From Holothuria scabra (Eukaryota > Echinodermata > Holothuroidea > Aspidochirotida > Holothuriidae), in assembly GCA_037179385.1 (NCBI GenBank), contig CM074194.1, positions 4,109,001 to 4,173,000 on the forward strand: a DNA stretch of 64,000 nt, read 5' to 3'. A model generated the notes under the pieces. It was given only the letters and a program-made list of their open reading frames with translations, ran no database searches and had not been told where the DNA came from. The stretch's first letter is position 1; each line of letters begins with the position of its first letter. The position numbers and the translations under genes are program-made. Of the stretch, positions 11,445 to 23,375 are shown in pieces.

Positions 11445-14400
11445 GTCCACAATGGTTTTGCAGCCAGTCACAAGCTCACTCTTAATATGTTACACAAATT
11501 TTCACGGTCCATTTGAAACGTTTGCTATTAACTCAGATAGCTGCACATTAGGTTGGAAGGCCTTTGGCGTATGGTTTACAGGCTGGTGCACTACCGAGAT
11601 CAGTATTTGGCAGTGGCTTCGAGTCTGGAAGGGTGTAGACGGTAGAGGGTTGATATCCCGGGAGGGGTGGGGAGGACATGAAAAGCACAGCAAAGGCGAG
11701 GTTGCAGGGAGGAACAGTCGAATGTAGGAAGATAAATCTTTGAGGCAGAAACCTTTTGCCTTTATGAAAACAAAAGTAAGGATTGATTCAAAGAATCAGC
11801 AATATGTTTGGATCTTGGTTTGTCATTTGTTGGGATCGATCGGACATATTAAAACGTTTGAGGCTTATAGAAGTTGACCCCACTGGCAATGAATGTCATT
11901 TCAGGCTAGGCTGGGAAAAATAAATGAAAGGAAGATTGACCCATGACAGGTATGAAGCAGGGGTTGATTCTTCGACGGTGGACATTCATGGCGCCTCTGT
12001 ACCCGTCTGGTTGATCCCTGGGGGTAGGTTCTGGCTTTGAACAAATTCAATTCCCGTTGAGAATAAAGTCGATACTTTAATATAATGACGTTGTATCCAG
12101 TCTTCGGTTTGTACTTTTTGAAAGCTGACATACACACATTATTATGTACTACTGTATAAAGCCCATGCATACGAAATGTATTAAATGGGCTTTCCAGTTC
12201 TCTGAGTAATCTTCAAACTATATACCTTTTACGATTTTTGACATTGCATAGTGATCATGTGAATTAGTTTTTAGAGCTAGTCAAGAACGGGGTAACGAAT
12301 GACTTCTCCTGGCTGTGATATTCTGTCCGAGCTGTAACTTACTTTTCCTTTGAGAGACGTACCTATGATGTTACTTCGAGGAACAGAATGATTATGCAGG
12401 TTACCATGCACATGTGAAACCTGAAGATTGTTTGCTTCCACTTGTATCGTGAAGCCATTAGCCTCACCGGATTAGCTTTGCATTGCCATGATTGCCAGGC
12501 CCATTGTCGAAAAATTTCATCAAAGTAATCTGACCTGTAATTGGTGTTTTACTTTTGACCTTTTACTGATGTCGTGAGTTTTGAATGTGCTAAACCACCG
12601 AACTATTATTTTTATTTCAAGAAAAATGTCTTTCTTTCTTGCATTCTTTCCAAGTAATAGCATATACCAGGCGCGGATCCAAAGCGGGCGCGCAGGAGAG
12701 TGTCCCCCTTTTTGGAGGAGACAAAATATTTTTCTCCCCGAAAATGGATTGGACTTAAATGTGTAGACCTGTGAATCTCCTGGAAATTAATGCACCATTT
12801 TGCTATTGTTCATGAGGAATTTGGAAGTCGCAAACAGTTCGAGCCCCCAGAGAGAGTCACACAAACTGGTCCTCCAAGTAAAATGTTCGGTGTTTACGTC
12901 TTAGTTTTGAATTGGGTCGAAAAAAGGCGAGACAAATATCCTGATGACAGTGTGGCTAGTACCGTAAGTCTACAACTTTAGTTTAGAACACTACTAGTCT
13001 AACTAGAAAGCCAAAGGCTTAGTGATTCCTTGCCATATAATAAATTGTAATTGAACATGGATGACCACTTGACAAGTATGAACACAAATATTGAGATATA
13101 CTAGTAAGGACAAAACCTTTTGAAAAAATGTGACCCAAAATGACCTTTCATCCCCACTTAAAACAATAGGGAACACCTACCTAAAATGACCATCATCATG
13201 CTAAATATGAGGAATTCACAAGCTGAGTATGAGATCTCTCCACAGTTATCCACCTAAAGATGTCATTTCTACAAGGTTTTGCGCTTTTGTGACCCCAAAT
13301 AACCTTTGAACTCCACAATCTCCCACACAGTTATGATGCTGGTAAACTATATGTTGTTTAATAACAGGATAAAGATATATGTTGAAAACATGCTCATTTT
13401 AATCGAAATTGAGGTACTGAGGACAACTCTCTATATGATGATGTCTCTATGTTCCGAAAGGTTGAATGCACTGAGGTTAGTGTTAGAACAAGCCCTCATC
13501 CTAACACTGTCCTCCATGCATTGGAACACAGAGACATCTGAACAGAGAGGTGTAACCTTGGCTATTAGTGGTAGCCCTTTTGTAGTTGTTTTTTGCTGTA
13601 GTGCTCTTCCCAATGACTATGATGTCCTTGAATATTAACAATAAATGGGAACTCTATTAACCCAGAAAAAAATTTGTAATTTGCCTTAAGTTGTCTACTT
13701 ACAGGAACACCATAACAGAGTACAAGTCAAGTGTCCTTTGTTTGATAAACAGTAGGTACTATTATGCTTGCTTTGATTACCTAAACTACATTACTTTCTG
13801 AAAAATAAGCCTTGCCCAGAGGGCTAAATAGAGTCAGACATTATTTCTAGACAGGTAGGAAATGGTTAAGTCCATTGAGCTGTATGGTTTAATGAGGCAA
13901 TCCTTCTGGACACTGTGGCAGTCAACTGTGACAAATTTTGTTAGATAACAGTGACCTGCAATTTGCACAGACTCTGATGGGGCAGTTACAATTTGATTCA
14001 TTCAATTAGGCAATCACAGTTCATGCACACTCAAGGGTATTTGATCCAAATGCTCAGTAATTTAGTTCTTTTTATACTAACTAATAACCTGTGGTGTATT
14101 TAATTATTTAGTTCCCACTTACATGTCCCTATGAGGACAGTGGCACAAGGTTTGTCTGAAACTTTTAACAATCTTTGATACTAAATTCAATGTTATCTTC
14201 ATGTTTTCTTTAGGGTTATCGAAGAGACAATGTTCGTATGCCCTAAAAGAAATTTTGTGCATTACACAGAGCACTCGATCTGTTCAAAGTTTACACTTAT
14301 GAAGTTCCCCACTGAACAATCCCCTGCTTTGTGTGCATGTAAGCCTTCTCCAATATGTTCAGACTATGTCCCCAAATAACCCTCATACAGCCTTTGTTTA

Positions 14401-14850
14401 ACTCACATGTTGCAGACACTGCCTGAAACTTGTGGCAAAATCAGCATGCCCATGCCAAAGATGAAGAAGTTAACATGTCAGCCTGATGAACAGATTTTTC
14501 CTTTTAACATTTTTATATTTTGTTCTTACCACTTACTCCTATGTGTATTAATACTGGCACTAAATGCAGTAATAGGGCAAAACTTCAAACCAGGATCAAC
14601 ATAAATAACAAATGTGCACTTTTATGCCCTTTAGATCTTCTTAATGCCGCGAGTTTGCTTCAGTACACATTTTCAAATTAACCCACTTGATTATTTACAT
14701 AATGAAGTGGATAAACTGTTTCAAAAACTTACCTATGTCTCTTACATTACCCATGCCAATACTCTTATCCCTATCCACTAATGAATATTAACCCTAAAGT
14801 TACCCTTTTTGAGATGTAGTATTTGCAAGGTTTAAATTTTTAACCGCCGA
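11445..14850. other. No gene recognised; degenerate repeat outliers
   Basis: Most of this stretch has no structure I can name. About 13070-13330 and 14690-14850 contain degraded monomers of the ~145-bp repeat that follows (TGACCC..AAATGACCTTT, AAAACAATAGGGA, GAGTATGAGATC). A CAGGCGCGGATCC string at 12669 resembles a hAT-type terminus. Confidence 0.4.
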
Positions 14851-15836
14851 TGACCGCAAATGACCTTTGACCTCCAATAAAAACAATGGGGATCATCTAC
14901 TCAACATGGGTAACCCACATGGTAAGTAAGAAATCCCTCACAGTTACCCTTATTGAAATATAGTGTTCACAATGTTATGACCTTTTCATCTATGGTGACC
15001 CCAAATGACCTTTAACCCCCACCAAAAACAATAGGGCTCATTTGCTTGATATGGGCAATCTATATGCTGAGTATGACATCCCTTACAGTTACTCTTCTTG
15101 AGATATCGGGTTTACAAAGTTTTAACCTTTTTACTTCTGGTGACCCCAAATGACCTTCGTCTTCCACCAAAAACAATAGAGATCATGTAATCATATGTGC
15201 AATTCACATGATAAGTATGAGATACCTCACATTTACCTTTCTGGAGATAATGTGTTTACAAGCAACTTCCAAGGTATTTAATATTCGACCTCTGGTGACC
15301 CAAAATGACCTTTGACCTATACCAAAAAACAGTAGGAACAAGTTCCATTTTCAAAATGGATTTTCTAACACTATCTGGACAGCTCCTTTTGCATAACTTT
15401 TTCTCTTTTTGGACAATATTGTAGCCCAATACGAGATTCTCATACATTATTCCATGGGAAAAGGACCGACTTCTTGTCACACGGGCGACTAGGAGTCGAC
15501 GACTGTTTCCAAAAATGGCATTCCCGGTAAAAACGACAGACTCCTTGTCGCACGTGTGACAAGTAGTTGGGATTAACGGACTAACTACTTGTCGCACGTG
15601 GGACAAATAGTGACGGGTATTGCCACAAGTGGCACTTTTTTGGGCTATTGTCAACATGAATCCCAAAGAAAACAGACATATTTGATAAAAATTGTGAGAA
15701 GACATGGATTTTGGAAATCTATTTTGAAATTGGAACCTGTTTAGGGATCATTAACTCAATATGGACAATCTACATGCCAAGTATGAGATCCCCACGGGTT
15801 ACCCTTCTTGTGATATCGTGTTTACAAGCAGGAGCC
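14851..15836. repeat. Degenerate tandem repeat, period about 145 bp, split by a MITE
   Basis: Monomers begin TGACC-CAAATGACCT at 14851, 14996, 15141 and 15296. Each continues with AAAACAATAGGGATCAT, ATGGGCAAT, GAGTATGAGAT, ACAGTTACCCTTCTTGAGAT and a GTTTACAA block. The fourth monomer is interrupted at 15337 by a 405-bp element and resumes at 15742 until the CA microsatellite. Two monomers carry TGACCTTTGACCT, a perfect inverse DR1 nuclear-receptor half-site pair (14861-14873, 15306-15318). Confidence 0.75.
15337..15741. mobile_element. MITE family A, copy 1 (4-bp target duplication)
   Basis: The termini are AACAAGTTCCATTTTCAAAA and the inverse ending TTTTGAAATTGGAACCTGTT. The flanks are TAGG at 15333-15336 and TAGG at 15742-15745, and the surrounding tandem repeat reads continuously once the element is removed. 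The body holds several CGCACGTG-type palindromes inside CTTGTCGCACGTGNGACAA. A second copy lies inverted at 24763-25151. There is no transposase, so it is non-autonomous. A 4-bp duplication fits several superfamilies, so none is assigned. Confidence 0.85.
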
Positions 15837-15837
15837 A

Positions 15838-15893
15838 CACACACACACACACGCGCACACACACACACACACACATACAAACACACACACAAC
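15838..15893. repeat. (AC)n microsatellite
   Basis: Interrupted CA-dinucleotide run with GCGC, ATAC and AAAC variants. Confidence 0.95.
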
Positions 15894-15952
15894 ATCGCCA
15901 TTGCATAGATTCCAAGCAGTAACAAATAGAGTCCTCTTAATCTCGCTCGGGG

Positions 15953-16199
15953 ACCGACTGCATGGTCATGTGATCAGAGCATCAGACTTGGAGTCGGGAG
16001 GTCCGTAGTTCGAGTCTTGGCTGGGTCATACCGAAGACTTTAAAATTGGAACCTACAGCCATTGTGCTTGGTGCGCAGCATGAGCAATGGAGTAGGGAAA
16101 GCAAGCCAGTGAGCCACAACTGAAAAACTCCGTGACCGGCTCGACTTGAACAAATTGGTTTAAAACTGGGCCGTAAAACTCAATCTAACCTAACCTAAT
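15953..16199 (+). mobile_element. Full-length tRNA-derived SINE with 17-bp target duplication
   Basis: The tRNA-like head starts near 15953 (A box about TGGTCATGTGATCAGAGC; B box about AGTTCGAGTCT at 16008). The body includes GCCATTGTGCTTGGTGCGCA, and the 3' part CGGCTCGACTTGAACAAATT and GGGCCGTAAAACTC ends in an ACCTAACCTAA tail. It is flanked by CTTAATCTCGCTCGGGG (15936-15952) and CTTAATTTCGCTCGGGG (16200-16216), a 17-bp duplication with one mismatch. It has no protein; it would be Pol III transcribed and mobilised by a LINE. Other copies: 9035, 21735, 26650, 29940, 38146, 59980. Confidence 0.88.
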
Positions 16200-16216
16200 C
16201 TTAATTTCGCTCGGGG

Positions 16217-18964
16217 CTTCATAGCCCAGTGCTGCAGGTTGCATTCCTCGTAGATGTGTAGCTTACCAGTAGAATATAGAGTAAAATACTTGTTTAAACA
16301 AACTCCGATTGCCGCTCAAATATTGGATACTTAGGTTAACTTAACAATCTAAATTAAGTTGTCATTCTTTGAAAATCCAGTTCCGGTGGGACTGATGGAA
16401 AATTTATCACCTTACATTACTGTCAGGGATATAACGCCAATCGTACTACTTGTTAAGCTACATTGCTGCAATTGTGACCAACTTTTTTTAAAGATCTGAA
16501 ACCTAGAAAATAACCAATTTCCATCAAAATCCATCCAAATTGGCCATTTAAATGCAATTTCTGATTTGCACTTAATCATGAGGAAACATGAGTTCCATAA
16601 GGAACTCTTGTGATGTCGACAAAGGACATGTCATATGTAGCTAATGATATCGTTTGCTTTTATAATCTTTATTTCAGGGACAGTTGTAACATTAGTATGC
16701 CCTTGGGATATTACTTTAAACGTGTAAATTGTGCCCTTGAACATCATCAGTATAAATTGACAAATCATAAATTAGCTGATGATTAATTAAGAGATAATTA
16801 ATACAGTGTTTACAAAAGAAATGTTACCACCGTGCAACTCGCCACACTTACTTTGCATAAGAAACAAGATGAAAAAAAAAAAAAAAAAACATTCAAACTT
16901 CGAAGAACCTTTAAAGATACTGACACTACTTTTTACCTTTCCACAGTATTCTATAGAGCTTGACCTGCAACAGAACACAGCCCATTGACAATGGAATTTC
17001 ATTAATCGAAGCCCACGGCTTCGATTGTAGGATTTCCAGACTTGCTCGGGTGCTTTTCCGCCTACTTATGTGGCTCTTCCCCAGGTACATTTTCTTATCT
17101 GCCGTATATATTGGCACGCGATCACTGCAGACGTATCACACCATTGGACAACTACGTAGAACGATTTCGCGACGTTGTTTTACAGTGTTCCCATGAACAG
17201 AGGAAATTTTCAATATCATGGTCTCATATTGCCTTAAATGTCATATTTATTGTCTTGATTAAATGCAAATAACCTTTCCGTAGCTACTTTTGTTCTTTTA
17301 GAGGACTAACGCACATAAAAAGAATGAAAAACATCCAGATCATGTTTGCCAAATAATTCTTTCCTGAAAATTGACAGATCAGTGTTGTGGAATTGGTGGA
17401 ATTACCCTGCTCGGGTGAAAAGACCTGGTCAAAAGGCCTAGTGAAAGGGAAGTCTGTTTTTTCTCCAGTGTTTCCATATTTAAAAACAATTTTCCAAGAT
17501 TATTGTCTCAATAACCTTAATTTCCAAATTCAATGCTAGGATTATTTAAAATTCATCTTATTCTAGCTATTTTTGTTCTTCAGCAGGGCTTAAACACATG
17601 TAAAGAATGACAAAACATCCAGCGGATATAATTTATTAATTGTTTAGGCTAGTACAGGTAGGCTACGTATAATTCTCAAATGAACGGTTCGTTAGATGCA
17701 GTTTTACGGCTCAGTTGCTATCTAGTTGGCTTAGTCGGGGTTGTTTTCCCTACTTTGTTACTTATTCTGAGCCCCAAGCGCAAGTGCTGTATTCGGAGCG
17801 TAATACTTTATAGGCCTACCGTGGCACGAATCGAGCAGGGGTCCGAAGCTGCCATTGTAGCTCCCTGGATCGATTACTAGCCTATACACTGTGCATTTAA
17901 TACTGTGTGTAATGTAAATTGAGGCAAACTTTCCTAAGAGAGTTTAAGGACACGCAGCTAGAGGCTTGGCCTTTTACTCCGCCTGTGTCACTAACTGACA
18001 TCGACATGGAATGTAGAGTTTCCTTCGGTTTTTCTAGCCAGTTGTGTTGGGATCAGTGTGGGGGTTGGGGTTTCTATAGCATTTGGGCAAGTCGTTATAA
18101 GGGTTAAGTTAGGGATAAGGGTTATTGTTTCTAACATTCTGCGGCACCCTTCACCTATCATGCGCTGCCGAATTCAGGTGGTCGAGGGGGGAGGGGGGCA
18201 AATGGTGAATTCCACAAACTGAAATGGACAAGGACCGGTACCGGGACACCGACAATTTTCCATCAAACTGACTCACTGAAAAATCGTGTCTCGTAATGCC
18301 AACAATAGGAAGGTACTAGTTGATGTAACATGAGTTAGGGGTAGGCTTTTGTCAGGAATTCAATTGCCGGTTGTTTGTAGTTGGGCCTTCAAATTGAAGA
18401 AAAAATATCAAAGTTAGTAACATATAACGTTGGCAGTGTTTCGGCTAATTTGCTATCCTGAATGAGACCCCTTTGGAAAATGTTTGCTTTTTGCTTTATA
18501 GGAGGGATGAGATGTGAAATGGTGCTATTTGAAAACATGTGGAAGCATATTGAAACACGCATAACGACCCATAACGACTGCTCGTACAAACTCGGTCAGA
18601 CTACCGACTTCCGACTGGGATTTCCCCTGACTGGCTGATTTTCCCCGACTAGGCCTACATCCAGAAGTCCTTGGGGCATGCGGCCCATGATGCCCCAGCC
18701 AGTGACTAGGCTCCGCAGCGCCTCAGTGATGATGACCTCTTTATGGGGAAAGTGAAGTTTATATAGTTGACCTACCTCTTGTGCAATCACATGGGCCTGC
18801 TCTATATATTCCCCCATATCATATTGGTCCCTGCATGCCGGGTCTCATTGACGGTCTTCCTAGCAACTCATCGGGGTTAGAATAAGGTTGTTGGTAGTAG
18901 GTTATGATAGGGTCAAGTCTATGGGTTCGGGTAAGGGGGCACAATCGCGTGAAAATCTAATGTC
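16217..18964. other. No gene recognised
   Basis: Contains an A run at 16873-16890 and a G-rich tract at 18183-18198. Short frames on both strands show no domain signal. Confidence 0.4.
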
Positions 18965-19485
18965 GGACCAATATCATATGCAACAAAAGATTACTTGCTC
19001 GCATCTGGCACACATCGGATTTCAATGCTCATTTCACATTTCAAGATCTTGGAATAATTAAGTACCCTTCAACCATTTCAAAACTTATTTGTCCAAACCC
19101 AACCAAACTAACCATTTCCGAGTGTTCAACAGAGACCGATCCCCAATTTAAGGGTCAGGGGCTTCGATATGTACTTGCCTGCAAGTACAGTCTGTTTAGT
19201 TCATTTTGTCATTACCATTTTTCCGGGAAAAGGGACATTTGTCTGGAATGAGAAAATTTACCTTTGTACAAGGGAAGGACTAGAATACCTTAAGTGATAC
19301 TCCTTTTTTTCTGCAAAAGTCATGATTTACCTTTCAAAGAGTACGAATACGTTCTTCGAGTTTGCCAATTTGACAATGCTCTGCGAGGAAAAGGCGCTAA
19401 ATTTTCAAATAAGCTGGTTGTGTATAATATGCCTACTGGCATATCACTAATTAAATCTTATTACTTGACTTGTAATCAGCTAACG

Positions 19486-19561
19486 CTTACCTAAGCATTC
19501 AAATCTTCTATTTGAGCGATTGTTTCAGGATTTGTGACAGTAGTACAGTGTATGGTTTCAG
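19486..19561 (-). pseudogene. Truncated copy of olfactomedin-gene exon 2
   Basis: Plus-strand 19507-19561 matches 35462-35516 over 55 bp with two differences by eye. Similarity fades but continues to a conserved donor (CTTAC at 19486-19490, then CT.AG), as at 35441-35445. So the 3' half of exon 2, with its splice donor, is present on the minus strand. Similarity stops abruptly at 19561, where a dispersed repeat begins, removing the 5' half including the CVC motif. No neighbouring exons were found. It lies between the paralog's exon 1 and the main gene's last exon, so it is best read as a remnant of a further tandem copy. Confidence 0.75.
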
Positions 19562-19750
19562 AACAATATCCAGAGCTTGGAAAAGTTTACCAAACTGATT
19601 TCTGAGCGAGCATTGCTGCATTAGGAATTGCGATTTGCGGCGCGCGAAACGCACCGAATATTTGCTTCTTTTGAAAGTTAACAAATTATTGCAAATGTGG
19701 GCATTTATTGGAAAGAATTCGGAATTTCATGAAAGAAGATTTAGGAAAAC
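19562..19750. repeat. Dispersed repeat with GCGCGC core
   Basis: Shares CCAGAGCT.GGAAAA.TTTACC, GAGCGAGCA, AGGAATTGC and ATTTGCGGCGCGCGAA with 63460-63600, and more weakly with 54115-54165. No coding capacity was seen. Confidence 0.6.
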
Positions 19751-20230
19751 TGACTGTAGTTGACTGATGGCAAATTTCGGAATTTTACATTTTTCGGAGC
19801 CAGGGCCGCGCAAATGCTCACTTCCCCCTGCTGCAACGCCACTTGTCTTGACGTAATCTGATTAACATATTCATAGCTAAGTTGTCGCGGTTCCGACAAC
19901 ATGGCATTTCTTTGTTTCTGAAATGATCAAGAAAGAACAAATCTGTGTGGAAGATATTGGGAAACCTTTGGTGGATTAAATTTATAGTCTCGTAAAGCAG
20001 CATCATTAGTATAAAATTCTTATAATACTTATGGTGGCTCAGGTGTGAAGTAATCAGGTGCTATATCATTGGCGCTTATTTATACAAAGAAACATTACGT
20101 TGGGAAATGAAAATTACGCAATCTCACGGTTTTTTTTTTTGCTGATATATAGTGTCTTGACGTAAGAATACCAGTCTATTGCGTACGCCGAATCGCACAT
20201 ACATATATCGTATATGTCATCATTTAGGCG

Positions 20231-21734
20231 CGCGGGAGCATATTAGAAAATGTTGTGATTTCTGTGCTATTAACGACTGATAATTCTTAACATTGGCAAA
20301 AAGGGAACATAATGATGTGCCAGGCTGCAATGTTCTGTTCAGTTATCTCTTTGACCGCACTATTTAAGCGGAGCACCACCACCAGCTAGATGGGAACGTA
20401 CAGGAAATTTTGAAACATTGGACTCCTCGGACAGTCCGCGGAAATTCATTTCCCGGGCTTATGACTAGAAACGAAGCATTTGTTATTTTGAGCTTTCGTT
20501 TGCAATAAAATTTTCACTCAACCAGAAAAAAAACCCAACTTGATCCAAAAACTACCAGGCAAAATGTAGCACTAGCACTACCATTGGATGAAATACTCTT
20601 GTGTCTTTTCGGGGGAAAACTATACGACGGAATTTAAAACGTGCTAATGTTTTTAAATCTATTACGACTCTGGGATGATTACATTGTCAATGTTACTACA
20701 TTGAACTCCCGACAATAAACTGTTTTCCAAACTGCGATTACAAAGGATTGTGGAACAGATTTTGGTACGTGGTTTTCGTCATTTTACCATGGCCAAAACA
20801 ACGCACACCAAAACGCCGTCCCACAACCCTTGATTTGTGTTTGTCATGTATCATTTGATGAGTTTAGAGAAACGCCTGGAACAATAGAGTTGAGTTCGTA
20901 TGCTGTTGTGTTACAAAACCTACGGTACCCACCGAAATACATTCACACAGGAAAAAGATCAAACACTTATGAATTGTGATAATGCATGAACGATTTCACT
21001 TTATTCCCTTGAAATGCTAAAATATAGTAGAAAGACAGCAATAAAAGGAATCAAAAGGAAATACAATTAAAGCAAGCATATGGTAGGCAAAAGCAATGAA
21101 GATAGACCTACTAGAATACACGTTTATCGTCGATAATGCATTAAAGTAAAATCTAAAAGAGCAAGGCACTTCTATTCAGCTATTTGAGTGGCGATTAAAA
21201 TTAAGCAATTGTGATAAAGACGGCACTTAATTCTTAGGGCAATGTTATTTTGGGGATATATGACAAATTACCTCAGAATCGGCATTGAAATTCCTTGCTC
21301 AAGGTGAAATGAACATTTTCCATCACGCTCGACGGAAGAAGATCTGAAAATAAGTCTCGTTTGTCGGGAAAATAGCTTTGGCTGCAAACATTTCCAATGA
21401 TTGCAATGGTCGTCCAATTGTCCAATGATGCAATGCTATCATAGCAAATTGAACAGAGACGAACGTTTTTTGCTTTTCGATTGAGATTTCTCGGCCGTTG
21501 TAAGAGTCGTTAGAGCTTATTTTCCAAAATTTGGCCATAAAACCCATCTCCTTCTATGTACTTTGATATTCGTATCCGAAAGTTTACATAATTATTCAAT
21601 GGATGTCCTTTTCTTAAACTTGTTCAAAAAATTGGTCGATATCAGGTCAAAAGATGTTTTTGGTGTTTGGGGACGATTTTAAACTGAAAATTGACCGTTC
21701 TGCGTTAGCGGGATTTACTCCCAAAGGAACACAA
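20231..21734. other. No gene recognised
   Basis: AT-rich sequence lacking exon-like or paired-repeat structure that I could support. Confidence 0.35.
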
Positions 21735-21797
21735 AATAACTCGACTTGAACCAATAGCTTTCAAGCTAGACCGTGAAACTCTATCTAACTAACTAAC
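21735..21797 (+). mobile_element. SINE 3' fragment
   Basis: Matches only the 3' end of the tRNA-derived SINE: CTCGACTTGAACCAATAG, AGACCGTGAAACTC and a CTAACTAACTAAC tail. The head is missing. Confidence 0.6.
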
Positions 21798-21920
21798 ATC
21801 TTTGGAGATCAAAAAGTTAGCCTATACTGAATTTACGAAAAATACCTAAGCTAATCGTAAACAAGTTATGTGAGGAACAGACAGCTGGTCTTACTTTCAA
21901 AGTGTTATGTATATAAGTGG

Positions 21921-22498
21921 GTAATGAAGAGGGGCTGAATGTTTGTACCTCTCCAAGGACAGATCCTGTGAGTAACCTTTTCACAAAAGCATAAAATTTC
22001 ATGTCCCTGCCAGCACACCATATTGTGTCTAAATTGGGGAAAAATTGGACTCCCCGTAAGGGCCAAATCAATTTTGTCAGGGGGCTATCATTAGATCCTG
22101 CAATTGGGCTAACTTAGAACGATTCAGTCCCACTAGGTCCCAACTTGGCCGTGAAGAGTTTATATCATTCCCTCCCTCACTCTGACAAGCCTAATTGGTG
22201 CCCCATTGTTAATGAAGAGGGGCTGAATGTTTGTACCTCTCGAAGGACAGATCCTATGAGTAACCTTTTCACACAAGCATAAAATTTCATGTTCCTGACA
22301 GCACACCATATTGTGCCTAAATTGGGGATAAATTGGACCGCCCCGTAGGGGCCAAGTCAATTTTGTCATGGGGCTATCATTAGAACCTGCAATTGGCCTA
22401 ACTTAGAACAATTCAGTCCCACTGGGTCCCAACTTGGCCGTGAAGAGTTTACATCATACCCTCCCTCACTCTGACAAGCCTAATTGGTGCCCCATTGG
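21921..22498. repeat. 288-bp tandem duplication, two copies
   Basis: The unit starting GTAATGAAGAGGGGCTGAAT (21921) recurs from about 22209, ending in CTAATTGGTGCCCCATTG both times. The copies are highly similar by eye with scattered point changes. Similar frames on the minus strand reflect the DNA repeat and are not evidence of a gene. Confidence 0.9.
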
Positions 22499-23171
22499 AA
22501 ACTGATGCCAATAACAACCTCACCCAAATCCAGATAAGCCCAAACAATTTCAACTAAAACCCAGTGCTTGGGCCAATTGTGCTTACTTGGTGTTTATAAC
22601 GATATTTCGCTAAGTAATGATGGACATAAGTCAAGGATGTTGTGACCATACTATCATTAAACAAAATTACATGACTCATAGAAAAATGAATCAGTGAAGT
22701 TTCAAATTCCTTTTGTCATTTTTCAGAGCAATGACCCTCTGCCTCCTGTAGCTTAAACACTGTTTTTTGCGACAAACTTGTCTTATCGGCAAGCATATAG
22801 GGTGAACATCTCGGTAGATGTTGACAGGTTGTCGCTGTCTGCCAATAAATTAACTTAACCCTACTAACGGACTATCTTAAAGATAGATGATTTGGCAATT
22901 GTTTGACTGACTTTCCCGGGGCAGGACACTCGACGCCCGCAAGTCACAGCTCCAATTTCAAAACTATAAAAATCTTAAAGAAATTAGAAGTTTAGTTTCA
23001 CTCAGTTGGAGAGAAACTTGATGCCGATCAGCAGATGAAGCAAACAAACCAAGTAACTCGCAAAGAAGAAATCACAAATTGATCCAAGATAACATCTCCG
23101 GGCTTTGCAACGAAATCTCGGGGAGGAGGCTCTTAATAATCTAAAGAGAATGCACACGCCATAATGTCAGA
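22499..23171. other. No gene recognised; 3' flank of main gene
   Basis: Downstream flank of the minus-strand olfactomedin gene. No exon was recognised. Confidence 0.35.
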
Positions 23172-23177
23172 TTTATT
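23172..23177 (-). terminator. Candidate polyadenylation signal
   Basis: Minus-strand AATAAA about 200 bases beyond the stop codon at 23376. It is the nearest canonical hexamer I found; transcript evidence is lacking. Confidence 0.4.
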
Positions 23178-23375
23178 TAGGACTATTACAGAAAAGTACT
23201 GAATAAAGCAATGTTATGAAAGTTACTGAGTACGTAAGCAGTGTTCTTATTACAAGGAAAGAGATGAGCAGTTTAAAATTTGTTCTACTTTTGTTATTAA
23301 GCAAATAAAATTCTTCCAACAATATTGGTGTAGCCTACTATCTTTACTAATTTCAAACCGTTTTTGGATGATAGA

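Larger units (their letters stand above)
18965..20230. repeat. Diverged duplicate of 1-560 with about 700 extra bases
   Basis: Blocks 18980-19130 and 19870-20200 match the window start in the same order. The extra middle segment contains the broken exon-2 copy (19491-19561) and a dispersed repeat (19562-19750). Confidence 0.5.

Noticed and set aside
15256..15705. 149-residue frame similar to a 125-residue frame at 24912-25289
   Set aside because: Both lie across copies of the same non-coding MITE; the likeness is repeat DNA.
16000..16030. tRNA gene
   Set aside because: The B-box-like GTTCGAGTC belongs to a SINE head; there is no intact cloverleaf or acceptor stem.
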